From Amborella trichopoda (Eukaryota > Streptophyta > Magnoliopsida > Amborellales > Amborellaceae): a DNA stretch of 64,000 nt. The notes beneath the pieces were generated by a model. The model was not told the DNA's origin and did no database searches. It saw only the letters and a program-made list of their open reading frames with translations. The stretch lies in NCBI RefSeq assembly GCF_000471905.2, contig NW_006495906.1, positions 666,222 to 730,221 on the forward strand, written 5' to 3'. Of this stretch, positions 11,830 to 22,643 are shown one piece after another (position 1 is the stretch's first letter; the number at the start of each line of letters is the position of its first letter). Position numbers and translations under genes: made by a program.

Positions 11830-12400
11830 TTTATTGGTCCGAGCACCCTTTGTAGGTTTTCTCTTGAACTTGGGAAGTGGTGTTGTAGAGATGATTTTCA
11901 CCAACCTCCATTTATTTGGGGCTCTTTTACCCCTGACCTTACAGCCATGTCCACCCTTAATCTTCCGTTTTTACTCACAGTGCCCTTTCGGGTTTTTACA
12001 GTGCCTGGGTTTTTTATTTACGGAACTCTCTTACTCATGGTTTCATGATCATGCCCATCTGTCATTTTTACTCATAGCGTTCCCTTGTTCAAGTATACAC
12101 CATGCCCATTAATCTTTTCTCTTTTTCTTTTTTTTTTTGTTCTTTTGTGGGGGCATATTTAAGGTCATGCCTCCAGGACCTGTGCGAAGCCTTTTAACAT
12201 GCGACCAAGACGTGCACTATAGTTTTAAGGTCAAGTGGCTTGGACCGTGGCTATGCAGTTTAAAGTCATGCAGCTAAGACTATGCAGTTTAGGGTCGTAC
12301 AGCTAGACCTCCACTACAGTTTAAGGTTGTATAGTTTGGACCATATAGTTTAAGGTCGTGCATCTAGACCATAGTGTGGGTCACCATGTAGGTCGAGCTC
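11830..12400. repeat. E1 block shared with E3 3' region and duplicated at 14,040-14,700
   Basis: Reverse complement of this block aligns with E3 at about 54,580-55,640. Both have phrases on GTGCCCTTTCGGGTTTTTAC, CATGCCCATTAATC and then repeats of TTTAAGGTCATGC. A second, diverged copy lies about 2.2 kb away at 14,040-14,700. An antisense frame here (11,813-12,112, 99 codons) resembles a minus-strand frame in E3 (55,263-55,547), but nucleotide conservation of a repeat explains that equally well. Confidence 0.7.
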
Positions 12401-12960
12401 CATGGGGAATAGGCCAGTGGATGGCAATCCGACTCCCTGGGGATAAAATGGTTAAGGTCATACACAAGCAGAGGGCTCAGATGGAGATGGTGGCCTAACG
12501 AGGGATGGCAAATGGAAGTGGACTTCACTGGGGATTAGGGGGGCAAGCGTGACTCCCTGAGGTGAAAGATAAGATTCTATGGAGAATTGGCTTATGACAG
12601 GTAACCCGACTCCTTAGGGATAAGATAGCTTGGTATGAAACAGACCCACTGGGAATTGAAGAGGTAACTCCACTGGGGATAATGGGCTACAATATGGGTG
12701 TGACACCTACTGGGGTTGAGGGACAATGGCCTGCTCCTGACTCCATTGGGGATGATAGGTCACGGCTTGGGTGCAATGGCTTGGGTGCAACACCACTGGG
12801 GATGACAGGTCAAGGCTTGAGTTCAACGACCTGGGTGCAACTCCACTGGAGATGACAGGTCACGACTTGCAATGGCCTAGGTGCAACTCCACTGGGGATG
12901 ACAGGTCACGGCTTGGGTGCAACTCTACTAAGGATAGTGGTAGGACATACATGGCGATGA
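12400..12960. repeat. Degenerate tandem repeats on CACTGGGGATGACAGGTCA
   Basis: Irregular units of about 35-50 bases containing ACTCCACTGGGGATGACAGG and GGCTTGGGTGCAACTC. A reverse-complement relative (CCCCATGGAGTCTCACTAG, CCCTCC) sits in E3 around 54,380-54,560. No gene seen. Confidence 0.7.
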
Positions 12961-12969
12961 CTAGGTTTT

Positions 12970-13560
12970 AGCATGTGCGGCGCTAGAACATAAGTGGCGC
13001 TAGCATGGGGAACGTAACACGCATGATGGTGGTCTTGATCGGTTGCAGTATTGACACGTGAGGTGCCAGCACAGATGGCGGTAACACATGCGGCGCGAGC
13101 CTATGCAGTGGCGAAACACGCGGTGGTGACTTTAGAACACAGCCGGCATTGGGCACTACCCATGCTAGCCTTTGAGAACGCATCTGGCGCTAGGCCTTTA
13201 AGAACGCAGCCTGCTCTGGTCCTTTGAGAATGCAATTGGTGGTGGCCCTTTGAAAACACAGCCGGTGGTGAGCAATTGAGAACACGACGAGAGCTAGGCT
13301 TTCGTGAACACAGGTGGTGCTAGGCTTTGGTGACTACAGCCCGCGCTAAGCTTGGTGAATGCAGCCGGAGCTAGGCACTGAACACAGTTGGTGCTGGACC
13401 TTTGAGAACGCAGCCGACGCTTGACACTAAACACAGTTGGCGCTGGGCACCGATTACACATCCGGCGCTAGGCACCAATTACACAACCGGCGACGGTCAC
13501 AAGTTACACAAACGGCGGTGAGGCGTTGGTCACAAGTTACACAGAATGGGCGCCGATAAG
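12970..13560. repeat. Degenerate repeats of ACACAGCCGGCGCTAGGC in E1
   Basis: About fifteen short units of 25-35 bases carrying CACAGCCGGCGCTAGG with spacers such as CCTTTGAGAACG. In element orientation the word reads CCTAGCGCCGGCTGTG, the same arm as in the LTR hairpin units (846-1,545) and in the E2 3' region (62,680-62,890; 63,740-64,000). Confidence 0.75.
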
Positions 13561-14040
13561 CCTCCGTTCGAGCATCAGGTCTGAGCCCGACCCGGTTTAG
13601 CCCATTTGACCCTTGGTGCTACATGGGCGGCGGAGAAGATGGAACACGTGCGGCGATATGCATGTTGCAGCATGTAAAGGGAACTGAGTTTGACGATCTT
13701 CAGGGAATGCATGAGAAGGATGCACACAAAAGGTCACGCGAGTGACAACTCGAGTCATGCATGCATGAGACGTGCTTGAGCGGCAATTTGTGAAGGTCCT
13801 CGGGCTTGGGCTTGGAATTTGCAACCCTGATTGACCCGGCTTCGTGGGGAAAGGTCGTTAGTGGCTGGCACACAAAGGACATGCGGGCAACAGCTCATGT
13901 CATGCGTGCAAGGGATGCGTAGGAGCAGCGGCTTGTGACGGACCTCATGGAGACTTGTAAGCAATTTATAGTCGTGCGAATAGACTGTATGTCGCGTAGT
14001 TTAATGTCTTACTACAGGGACGTGAGACATTTTTACTCGT
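13561..14040. other. E1 internal spacer, no gene recognised
   Basis: Contains two related stretches at about 13,680-13,800 and 13,850-13,960, both with GTCATGC(A)TGC and TTGTGA near similar positions, which suggests an old duplication of about 165 bases. Short minus-strand frames here lack any motif. Confidence 0.4.
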
Positions 14041-14439
14041 GCTGTCCCATAAGGCAAGGTCAGCACGCCCGTCCTTTGAGAGGAGTGCCCCGAAGGTTTT
14101 TCACCACATCCCTTTTATTTTGACACTCTTGACTATAGTGCCCTTGCGGGTTTTCACTACGCATGTCTATTTTTCTTTTTGAGATATTTTTCCCATGTGA
14201 CTTTTGGGGATGCACACCATGTCCGTTAGCATTTTTTTTAACATTTTTACCCGTGACGCCCTTACCGGTTTTCATTATGTCCATCTTCTTCCTCTTTCTC
14301 TCTTTTTTTTTTGTTTTTTGCAAAAGCATGATTAGGGTCTTGCTACCGTGACCATCAATTTTACATGTTTTAAGGTCATTCACCGAGACCTGAAGGCATG
14401 TTTTAAAGTCTTGCCTCCGAGAGCATATGTTGTGCAGTT

Positions 14440-14930
14440 TAGTGTCATGCCACTAAGACATGTTCTATAGTTTAGGGTTGTATAGCTTGGACCGTGGCTA
14501 TGTAGTTTAAGGTCATGCAACTAGGACCATGCAGTTTAAGGCCGTGCAACTAGACCTCCGCTACAGTTTAAGGTCGTATAGTTTGGACAATGCGTTAGGG
14601 TCATGCATCTAGACCTCCACTTTACTTTAAGGTCATATAGTTAGACCATGCAGTTTAAGGTCGTGCAACTAGACCTCCACTATAGTTTCAGGTCATATAG
14701 TTTGGACCATGCAGTTTAAGGTCGTTTAACTATTCCTACACTATAGTTTAAGTTCATATAGTTTGGACCATGTAGTTTAAGGCCTTGCAAAGATACCTAC
14801 GCTATAGTTTAAGGTCATATAGTTTAGACCATGCAGTTTAAGGTCGTGTAACTAGGCCTACGCTATAGTTTAATGTCATATAGTTTGGACCATGCAGTTT
14901 AAGGTCGTGCATCTAGACCATTGTATGGCA
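14440..14930. repeat. Tandem array, about 61-bp unit (TTTAAGGTCGTGCAACTAG)
   Basis: About eight units of GGTCGTGCAACTAGACCTCC plus TATAGTTTAAGGTCATATAG plus TTTGGACCATGCAG. On the E1 strand this reads as CATGACCTTAAACTGCATGG-like words, the core of the 35-bp array in E3 (53,310-54,240). The array begins directly after the gag remnant ends, so the part of E1 that would hold protease is missing. Confidence 0.88.
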
Positions 14931-14947
14931 CTGGATCACCTGAGGAA

Positions 14948-17260
14948 TCATTCTACTAATTCAATCTCCCCATTGTTTATGAGATTCTGGATAATGTCTC
15001 CAATGTTATAGCACTCCTCAATCTTTTGACAAAGGAACCTATGATATTGGCAATAATCGTGCTCATCATCCCTCCCGACTTCATCCAGTCTTTTTAACAT
15101 AGGTAGGTTGATCATCTCTTTAGATAAGAGAGTTTCAATAAACTTGGGGATCATGCACTTGTCAAAGGAATAACTCTCGTGTGGGCTTCTGCTTGGGAAA
15201 TGCTTGATTTTGTTCTTGGGGACATCGAGTCTTTGATCTCCTTGTGGCAATAGAGTTTGATCAATATAAGCTGGGGGAGGTTTCTGGTAGCGATTCGGCT
15301 TTCCTGTCACTGAGGCTTGCATCTTTTTAATGCTTTGGTCGCCATGCCTTTTACTAGTCCTCCGTTCCCAATCCAAAAAATAGATGGAGAAGGGACCGGC
15401 AGTGATGGAGGTAAGGGTGGGAGTAGTTTATCATTTGATGGCCCCGAGGGGATACACTGAAGCTTATGAGACTTCAGTACCGCTTGACGCATGGTTTCTA
15501 TCATTTCATCTTTCAACCTTATTTCAGCCTGTAACTGCCTTACCATGGAGTTAAGATGCACAATCTCATCTTCATAAGCTTTTGGTACTTCACTGATCAC
15601 CACGGTTTTGACACTAGCCGTACTTGAGGGCTCCTTACCATTAAGAGAGAACCTAAACCTCTCATAGGACGATAAACCTCCATCAACATCCTGGAGAGGA
15701 TACATGAGGCATTAATGACACAAGGAAAGCAGGCAAATGGCTTTGCAGGGAATCGTGGCATTCTCAGAGCATGTAGGGTCCACTTGAACAGAGCTATCAT
15801 CAGGGGAAGCAGAGCTCATTTCATCTTGTACTGGGGAGGAGCGTTCCTTGGATGAGAGTGACGAGTTATCATCAGAGGTAAGAATGTTTGGGGGGAAGCT
15901 AGCGGGAAGTAGCATCATTATGACGAATGAGAGTAAATGGTTATTCATTAAGTGTCCAAGATTCAGTGATGAATCCCTTGAAAGATGGAAGGAAAGTGGC
16001 CAGTGGCATGGTCCCCTTCTTATTATAAAGGTCGATCTTGATAATGGGTTTCTCAAGCCCTTGCAGCGGCTCAACAATATCAATTTCCTCTTCAGTTTCC
16101 TCTTCAGCGCCATCTTGAAGAGCAGGGATGTCAAGGCAAACTTTGAAGGGAAATGATGGATCATTCTCTTGGACTATGGGAAGGGAACCTGTCTTCTCAT
16201 GGATCAGACTCTCCACCACAAAGGGGTTAGGGCCAGTGTCCTTGATGGGTTTAGATTCCATTTCACTTGAGAAACTGGAACTGCCTCGAGGCGGTGCCCT
16301 CAGGCTTAACAGGGGTTTAGGGGAAATTGATTTAGGCCCAGGAGCTGCCCCGAGCTCAGTCTGCTGAAGAAGCCATTGCTCTCGATGTCCTAACCCGAAA
16401 TGGGTTCAGGTGTTTGATTGGGTGATGGTGCCATTGGCTCAGAATTGATGGGGTCATTGGTGTTATACGACCTTTTTGCCCTGTCAGTAGATTTGTCCTT
16501 GCCCCGAGTGGGACTTGGACCTTCATAGATAACCGGCTTCATCATGCCCCAAGTAACCGTTTTGGTGTTCTCCTCATTCGATGCTCTTTCGGCATCATCC
16601 GCATTGAGGGGAGTTAGGGGAAGGAAAGGGCTCTCATCTTTGGCAGAGAAGTCTTCCATGGTGTACTCTTCTTCACCTTCAGAACTGGGAGAAGTTTTGG
16701 ATCTGTGCATGTGTGCACGTTTCTCAGGCGTGCCCTGGGTGGGTGGGGGGATTGGCCCGTGTGTGCCTTCTGCAGAAGGACTTCGGGTGACTTGGCGGTC
16801 AACCAGGGCTCGAGTAGCATGTCCGGCCTTAAGAGGCCCGGTGTCGTGAGCATGTGTGCATGATGAAATGCTGTGTGACCATCCCTCACAGAGTGAACAG
16901 AGATGTGTTGGGAAGGTGGACTAGGAGGTTCCCCTTCTTGTGCTCGGGCAAGCGCAACAACAAAGTTGCCCCGAGCAGTGCAGTGCATATGCAAGGGGTC
17001 TGCAAGGCCGGGTCTAAGAAGAGCCAAACCTTGACGGTGTTCCGAGGTAACCTGAGGGTTGCCTCGAGGATGTGCAGGGCCAGCTGCAAAAATACCCAAA
17101 CCCTGACAGTGTTCCGAGGTAACCTGAGGGTTGCCTCGAGTGGTGTTGTGTGTATGCAAAAGAGGTGCAGGGCCAAGTCCAAGAAGACCGGAACCCTGAT
17201 CGTGTCCTGAACTAACCTGAGGGTTGCCCGAGGTGTAGCTAGAATGGATGGTGCACTAGC
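14948..17260 (-). pseudogene. gag: E1 gag remnant
   Basis: Several minus-strand frames together outline a degenerate Gag. The N-terminal part (about 17,210-16,614) carries repeats of RGNPQVTSE, comparable to the TRGN / QGNPSVTS words of E2 near 37,690-37,820. Acidic segments follow (16,710-16,390; 16,261-15,941), then a coiled-coil-like stretch (15,705-15,480: LNSMVRQLQAEIRLKDEM). The last piece (15,376-14,948) holds the Tat-type zinc-finger-like motif, YCQYHR ... EEC followed by IIQNLINNGEIEL, at residues 108-140. The same motif is in E2 and E3. The central Gag core (WY...F...) is not visible, so it is deleted or lost. It is interrupted by frameshifts and is not functional as read. Confidence 0.65.
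17010..17225. repeat. Coding minisatellite in the E1 gag N-terminal region
   Basis: Three copies of AACCTGAGGGTTGCC(TCGAG) at about 17,050, 17,128 and 17,215, embedded in units of roughly 80-88 bases that also share GTGCAGGGCCA and CCCTGA. On the minus strand they encode the RGNPQV words. Confidence 0.75.
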
Positions 17261-17796
17261 TTTGGTGGGTGTGTGTGAGGTGGTGGCTTTAGGTCCACCT
17301 CCTCCTGGTGTCGAGCATCCTGCTACAGGAGCGGTGATAGAGAATGGGGCGTAGCCTTATAGCGACTCACAGATGAACTGTCTATCGCGGGAGAGGGAGG
17401 GGACACCTCTGGGCTTCCTTGAGCAATGAGACCGGCAAGTGACTCGCCTGTAGCAACGTGTATGCTGTGTGTGGTGGCACGTGTGCCACCAATGCAGGGT
17501 CCATTGGCAGTGGGTCCACCATTGCAAGGAGGTAGGGATTAAGGGACTTGTTGGTCCATCCTCGCCTCTATCCAGGTGTAGACCTGAGAGAAGGACATAG
17601 GGTCAATGCTCAAGAGAAAGGTCGGGAACGAGTTTCGCCGAACTTGTTCCTGATGAAGACTCACGAGTGCGGGGATCACAAAACCCCCGACTCGGATGAA
17701 GGGGTTAAGCAACCCCAAAAACATGTGTGTGTATAGTGAGCAGGAATAAAAAAGAAAGGAAGGTCAAACAAGAACGATCCAACGATCGGGTAGCGT

Positions 17797-17816
17797 GTCC
17801 CCAGTGGAGTCGATAA
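17797..17816 (-). other. E1 primer binding site
   Basis: Two bases inside the 5' LTR end, the minus strand reads TTATCGACTCCACTGGGGAC. It matches the E2 site TTGGCGACTCCATTGGGGAC except for a few bases, consistent with pairing to a tRNA-Arg 3' end as reported for Tat/Ogre elements. The GG near the 5' end is changed to AT, so priming would be impaired. Confidence 0.7.
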
Positions 17817-18174
17817 GCTGGTTAAGTACCTCGATCTCGCCCTCCGGATATAGGTGATCTGGTGGCATGTATCTCGGGTTTCAGGGGAACTCGAGATTTG
17901 AGATCGCTCTCTCAGGAACCTTGCTCAAGAACAAGCGCAGGTTTTACCAACCGAGGAGAGAGAAATTAGGGTAGGGAGGCGGGACTTACCTCGAGTGGGT
18001 TCGTGACACGCTCGGGCTGGCTCACGTGGGCTCCCTCTTAGATCACGTTGGAAAGCCCCCTGGCCTATGGCTTGTTTGGAATCGCCTCCCTTTATCTATT
18101 TCTCATTTCCTGCAAACACACACACACATATTAGAAGTACCGACAAGTGGGGCAAGGTCCCCATCTTGTTACAG

Positions 18175-18850
18175 GATGAAATAAAAATGAGAGAGATGAA
18201 TTAAAATAAAAGTAAAAATAAAATAAAATTAGAAAATGGAATTAGCATTAAAATGGAATGAAGTGAAGTGAAATGAATAAAATGAAGTAAAATAAAATAA
18301 AAAGGGTGGAACAAAATAAAATAAGATGAGATAATTAAAATATAATAAATGAATAAAAATAGATTAAGGGATAGTATGATAAAATAAGTGGAATAAAATA
18401 AAAATAATTGGAATAAAGGAAAATAAATTAAAATGGATGACGTAAGAAAAATAAGATAAAAGAAATAAGTTAAACAAAATAAAGAAGATAAAGATAAATT
18501 AAAATGAAAGTAGTGGAGAAAATAGAATAAGGTAAATGAATATAAGATAAAACAGGTAAATAAAATGAAATGAAATAAAATAAATGAATTAAATAAAAAT
18601 AAAGAAAATAAAGATAAATTAAAATAAATAAAGAAAAATGAATGAAGTAAATAAAATAAGATAAGGGAGTACAAGACAAAATAAATGGCATAAAAAACAA
18701 TAGCACAAAATAAGAAAAATAAAATAAGTGAAATTATGTAAAATAAAATAATAATGAAAATAATGGAAAGTTGATAAGAGAAGGAAAACTTTTTGTTGTC
18801 CTTTATGTTCATGAAAGAAGGTAGAATATTAAAAAAAAAAAAAAACACTT
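18175..18850. repeat. A/T-rich low-complexity block in E1 5' LTR
   Basis: Counterpart of 6,480-7,130, with the same AAATAAAATAA units and an A-run at 18,831-18,846. The 215-codon hydrophobic minus-strand frame (18,201-18,848) is a by-product. Confidence 0.85.
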
Positions 18851-19654
18851 TTGTTAAGAGAGAGAATGTTTCAATAAGATAAGGTAAATAAATTATTTAG
18901 TTAAGAGTGAGAGAATGTGTCAATGAAATAAAATAAACAAATATGTTCGTTAAGGGAGAGAGAGAATGTTGGGTTAATGCGTGGGTAACGTTTTACATGG
19001 AGAGAGAGAACTTTTGTTAACCACTGGGCTTTTAACGAAATATCGTGAAGTGAGTGGAAAGAAATTTTATCGAAACAAAACGGAACAACGAAAAGGAAGG
19101 AAAGTGGGTGTTTCTTTTGTGGGTTCTAGAGAGAGAAAGCGAGAGGTCGCAGAGGAAAGTTCGTGGAGAAGCTGATGGGAGGCAGAGAGGAGATTGGTGT
19201 GAAATAAAGAGGTGAACTAGAGCGGGCTGGTGAGCGAGAGAGATAGTGAAAGAATGGCAACAATGGTTGCAGCAGTATGGCGGAGCGAGGAAGTGAATTG
19301 ATGCGAGAATAAATGGAAATTGTAGAGGTGGAAAAGAGAGCCGTGGCAGATGGGCAGGTGAGGTGGCTGGCCGTGGAAGAAGGGGCTGCGATTTTGGAGA
19401 GGCGGAGGTTGAAGAGAGGTGGCGGAGATGGCAGCTATACCACCACCTAGTTTGGGTGAGCGAAGAGAGAGACAGGGGAAGCAAGGCTACCGGCAGCAGA
19501 CGAGAGAAGAGGCCCTGGGCCGCAGCTGAGTGGGGCTACAAAGGAGAAGAAAGAGAGGGTGACAAAGGTGGCCAACAGCAGAGGAGGAGGAGACTGGAGT
19601 GGATGGCTGGTTGCTAACGGTGGGGCAACATTGGCTAGTAGAAGAAGAAAGTGG

Positions 19655-19880
19655 CTACTGTGGTGGTTGAGGACGATGATGCTGCTGACCGAGAGAGAAG
19701 GGAGCTGAGGCGCAGCTGAGTTGGTGGATGTGGTGGCGGCTGGTTAGTGTACAGAACAAGATGGAAGATGGGTTGTGGTGGTTGAGGACGATGATGCTGC
19801 TGGCCGAGAGAGAAGGGAGCTGAGTTGGTGGTTGTGGTGGCTGCTGGTTAGAGTAGAGAACAAGATGGAAGAGGGGTTTT
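19655..19880. repeat. Tandem duplication of about 115 bp in E1 5' LTR
   Basis: GTGGTTGAGGACGATGATGC through CAAGATGGAAGA occurs twice in succession (from about 19,660 and 19,777). The other E1 LTR has it once (about 7,940-8,045), so the duplication followed insertion. Confidence 0.8.
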
Positions 19881-20539
19881 GAGTATAGGGAGAAGGTGAA
19901 GGTTGCAGTTAATGAAGAAAGAGGGAGCCTAATGGAGTTGCAGGGAGGCTTTTGTGAAAGAAGAGAGTGAAGTAGGTAACGGAGGCTGCTGCTTGGTCGT
20001 GGAGAATTGAAGGAAAAGGGCAGCAGTAGCAGAGGGAGAATGGTAATCGTAGGGATGACTGAGTGAAAGGAAAGGGGGCTGAGGAAGAGATGGAGGACAG
20101 GGGTGGTGCGAGGATGGAAATTGCAAAGGCTTTAGACAAAGGGACCAGCGGCCGACCGGTGCTCAGTCGGGGATGATTGGGGGAGAGAAAGGCGAGAGAG
20201 ATCAGAAAAAAGTGGGGAGAACAGGGCATGCCTCGAGAGAGAAAGGTAGAGGAGGAGCGCACAACGGCGATAGGTTGGAAGAGCGCACAGCAGGCGCAAG
20301 AAAGAGGTTAGATGAGCGCACAGCCGGCGATAGTAAGAGGTTGGATGAGCGCACAGCTGGCTCTAGGTGGAAAATTGCCCAATATGCGCTGGGTTGAAAT
20401 TTGCACAAACGGGGGCTAGGTTATGAAGATTTGGGAAATGGTGGTCGCCAGGACCATGGAGCGTAAGAGAGAAAGAAGGGGCATGAAGGTGTACTAAGAG
20501 GGTTCAAAGGAAGATCACAGAACAAGAAGAAGAAGAGAA

Positions 20540-22265
20540 AATGACGAAGACCAAATTTGGGCTCAATGGGACTTCTCAGAAACATTTTGCGCCCAAATTA
20601 CCTCTAAAGGGTAAGTCGTACATTATTACAGTGGAGCCTTACCAAAACCAGTCCCCAATCATGCAGGCCGTGATCTTCACCTCTCGGGATGACCTGCAAA
20701 CACCCACACATCGCTCGATTAAAGTCGGAGCAAAAGCTCAAATTCGGACACGAGATGGGTTTCGACAAACCGGTCGTTTGACATATGGCATGCATTGTGA
20801 TATGACCCAGATTCAATGTTTTTCTAGAAAGAAGATGAGCCCGAAACCATGAAAATCAGAGCTTTTGAAGAAAAAGGCATCTCGAAATTTGTGAAGTAAT
20901 AAAACTCGAGAACTATTCATCAAATCATCGAAAAGATAGGCCCGATGGGACCATATCATGAAGGGCTACAAATTAGTTTAACTGTTACATTCAATCCAAG
21001 GTCGAATAAACTGAAAATTCCAAGGAAGAAGAAAATAAGATCGCTCGGTCACCGGAATCCCTTTTCCTGGTGATCTCCCGAAATCAGAAAGTACTTCAAG
21101 CAAGGACCAAAACGAATAAAAATTGCTGCAAAACGATTGTGGAAGTCTCCTCTTTAATTTGCATAGATTGTGTTGCAGCGACCAAAAGTTCACAATCTAG
21201 CCAGGTTTCCACCGCTCAAGAAAGAGTCTGTCGTAAGATGATCAAATACGTCAAAATCTTCAGAATCAAACAAGCATCAGGACTATGACGATCGATCGTC
21301 TAAAATACCTTCATCACCATTCAAAAAATCTTCCAAGATCAAGCAAAGGCAAAAGGACCCTCAGAGAGGGATGGTTTTTTCATTAGTATAAACGATTAAA
21401 GGGGCATTTTGGTCTTTATTCCTAAAATCGGGATTTTATTGCAACTTCTTTTAATTATAATTAGGCTTAGTTTTGAGCCTCCACCCATGTTTTTGTGGAT
21501 CGTCTATAAATATAAGCCTAAGTCAATTGTAAAAGGGCCAGATCATTTATTAATGAAATAGAGACATTAAGCTCATTCCTAGTTGTCTTTTTGCTCCTAA
21601 ACCTTGGATCTAGCACCAAGGAGTGAGAAAGCATTTCAGAGAGAAACTTGCACCAGCGGAGAACATACGGCCTCGACCCTTCCTCCTCGTATCTTTAGCG
21701 TAGACGTAAGAAGCCTGCGGTACTGTGTAACACCCTGCTCACCGACATACGCTCGACCCAATTCCTTTCAGAGTCAACCCAAGGATTCCAACCCTCAGAT
21801 CATCGCTCTAACTTCCTCTCCATATAGTCGAGTTGAGTTGTGAGAGATGCATATGCTCTCTCCTTGAGTCACTCAAGAGTAGTCTTCCTAAGCCGATAAA
21901 TCAAGAGAATTCTAATCCTTCGATTGTTCTGATCACCCGACGTAAAGTGTTCGTGCTGAGAAGAAAATCCTTATCATCGTTCTCCCCTCATCCCTTCTTT
22001 ACGTCAGCCAGCCCTCGTTCAAGCAAGCCACTATAGAGGAGTACAACCGATTCCATATTGCAGTTTCCAGTGCGAGAGAACGAAGCAACGAGTTAAAAAG
22101 TCTGAGGAGAGTCCACGTCCAAATCCATTGGCTGACAGCCGGAGGGCTTCGTAATTATTCTAAGAGGGCGAACTGCTCGGGTGTGTCCTTTACCCCAAAA
22201 TGACAAGGTAAGCACCTAAACGCACCCTTGTCCTAAAATCTCTCTCTTTGTTGGTTCCTATCCGC
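20540..22265 (+). mobile_element. Family-B LTR piece, + orientation, 5' truncated
   Basis: It aligns with the reverse complement of 3,280-4,690 (ACCAAATTTGGGCTCAATGG; CGGTCACCGGAATCCCTTTTC near 21,045; promoter at 21,504; U5-like sequence after 21,600). The first bases correspond to the middle of U3 in family B and in E2 (about 34,165), so its left end is truncated at the junction with the E1 LTR. The right end runs into an inverted partner (22,414 onward). No coding domain is seen; a 79-codon frame at 21,604-21,843 lies in the leader. Confidence 0.65.
21504..21511 (+). promoter_or_regulatory. TATA box of the + strand family-B LTR
   Basis: TATAAATA follows CCTCCACCCATGTTTTTGTG and precedes AATTGTAAAAGGGCC, the same order as in the E0/E2 LTR promoter. 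Confidence 0.65.
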
Positions 22266-22535
22266 ACGTAGGAGAGCACATTGGTCGGGGCCTGATTTCT
22301 CATTGGTCCTCACATGGATGGGAGCAGCGTGCGGGGAGGGTTTATCAAACAACTGCGGAGGGTCAAAACGTATCACACGTTGGCCGGTGCGCATACACGA
22401 GCTCTCTTAAGTGCAGATAGGAACCAACAACCCGAGAGATTTTACGGCGAGGTTACATTCAGACTCTTACCTTGCCGCTTGGGGATCGGGGGGCACACCC
22501 GAGCAATTCACCCTCTTAGAACCATAAAGAAACCC
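22150..22535. repeat. Large imperfect palindrome joining two opposed LTR pieces
   Basis: The left arm (22,150-22,265) contains TAAGAGGGCGAACTGCTCGGGTGTG-type sequence and TTGGTTCCTATCCGCAC. Its reverse complement lies at 22,410-22,535 (GTGCAGATAGGAACCAAC; CACACCCGAGCAATTCACC, as GGCACACCCGAGC). Arms of about 115 bases flank a spacer of about 150 that itself retains inverted similarity (GGAGAGCAC / GAGCTCTC). The arrangement is tail to tail. Confidence 0.75.
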
Positions 22536-22603
22536 TTCAACTGTCTGCCAACGCGATTTGGACAGGGACTCTCTTCAGGCTTTCAAAGGGTCTCTTCTTT
22601 CTT

Positions 22604-22643
<40 letters not shown>

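Larger units (their letters stand above)
6128..20535 (-). mobile_element. E1: Tat/Ogre-like LTR retrotransposon, minus strand, degenerate
   Basis: Two long copies of one LTR in the same orientation flank 7.3 kb of internal sequence. In element order: 5' LTR (about 20,535 down to 17,819, U3 missing), primer binding site (17,797-17,816), gag remnant (about 17,200 to 14,948), tandem repeats and 3' UTR-like sequence (14,930 to 10,471), 3' LTR (10,470 to 6,128). No protease, RT, RNase H or integrase motif is seen. The jump from the gag C-terminal motif straight into repeats suggests an internal deletion. The 3' region is collinear with E3 (53,310-56,457), which makes the two relatives. Confidence 0.8.
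17819..20535 (-). mobile_element. E1 5' LTR, lacking U3
   Basis: This aligns with 6,128-8,710 of the E1 3' LTR, sharing the U5 end, the A/T-rich block (18,175-18,850), the purine-rich leader and the hairpin units (20,255-20,380). Similarity stops near 20,520-20,535, after GATCACA, where family-B sequence in + orientation begins. U3 and TATA box are therefore absent here; they are either lost or displaced beyond the right edge by later insertions. It differs from the other copy by small indels and one extra tandem duplication (19,655-19,880). Confidence 0.8.

Noticed and set aside
11813-12112. Possible second antisense gene shared by E1 and E3 (55,263-55,547)
   Set aside because: The block is a repeated non-coding segment; similarity is at nucleotide level and three overlapping frames are equally open in E3.
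18201-18848. 215-codon hydrophobic minus-strand frame resembling a multi-pass membrane protein
   Set aside because: It lies in the A/T-rich low-complexity block. Phe/Leu/Ile/Tyr runs come from TTTTATTTTA repeats, and the other LTR copy breaks the frame.
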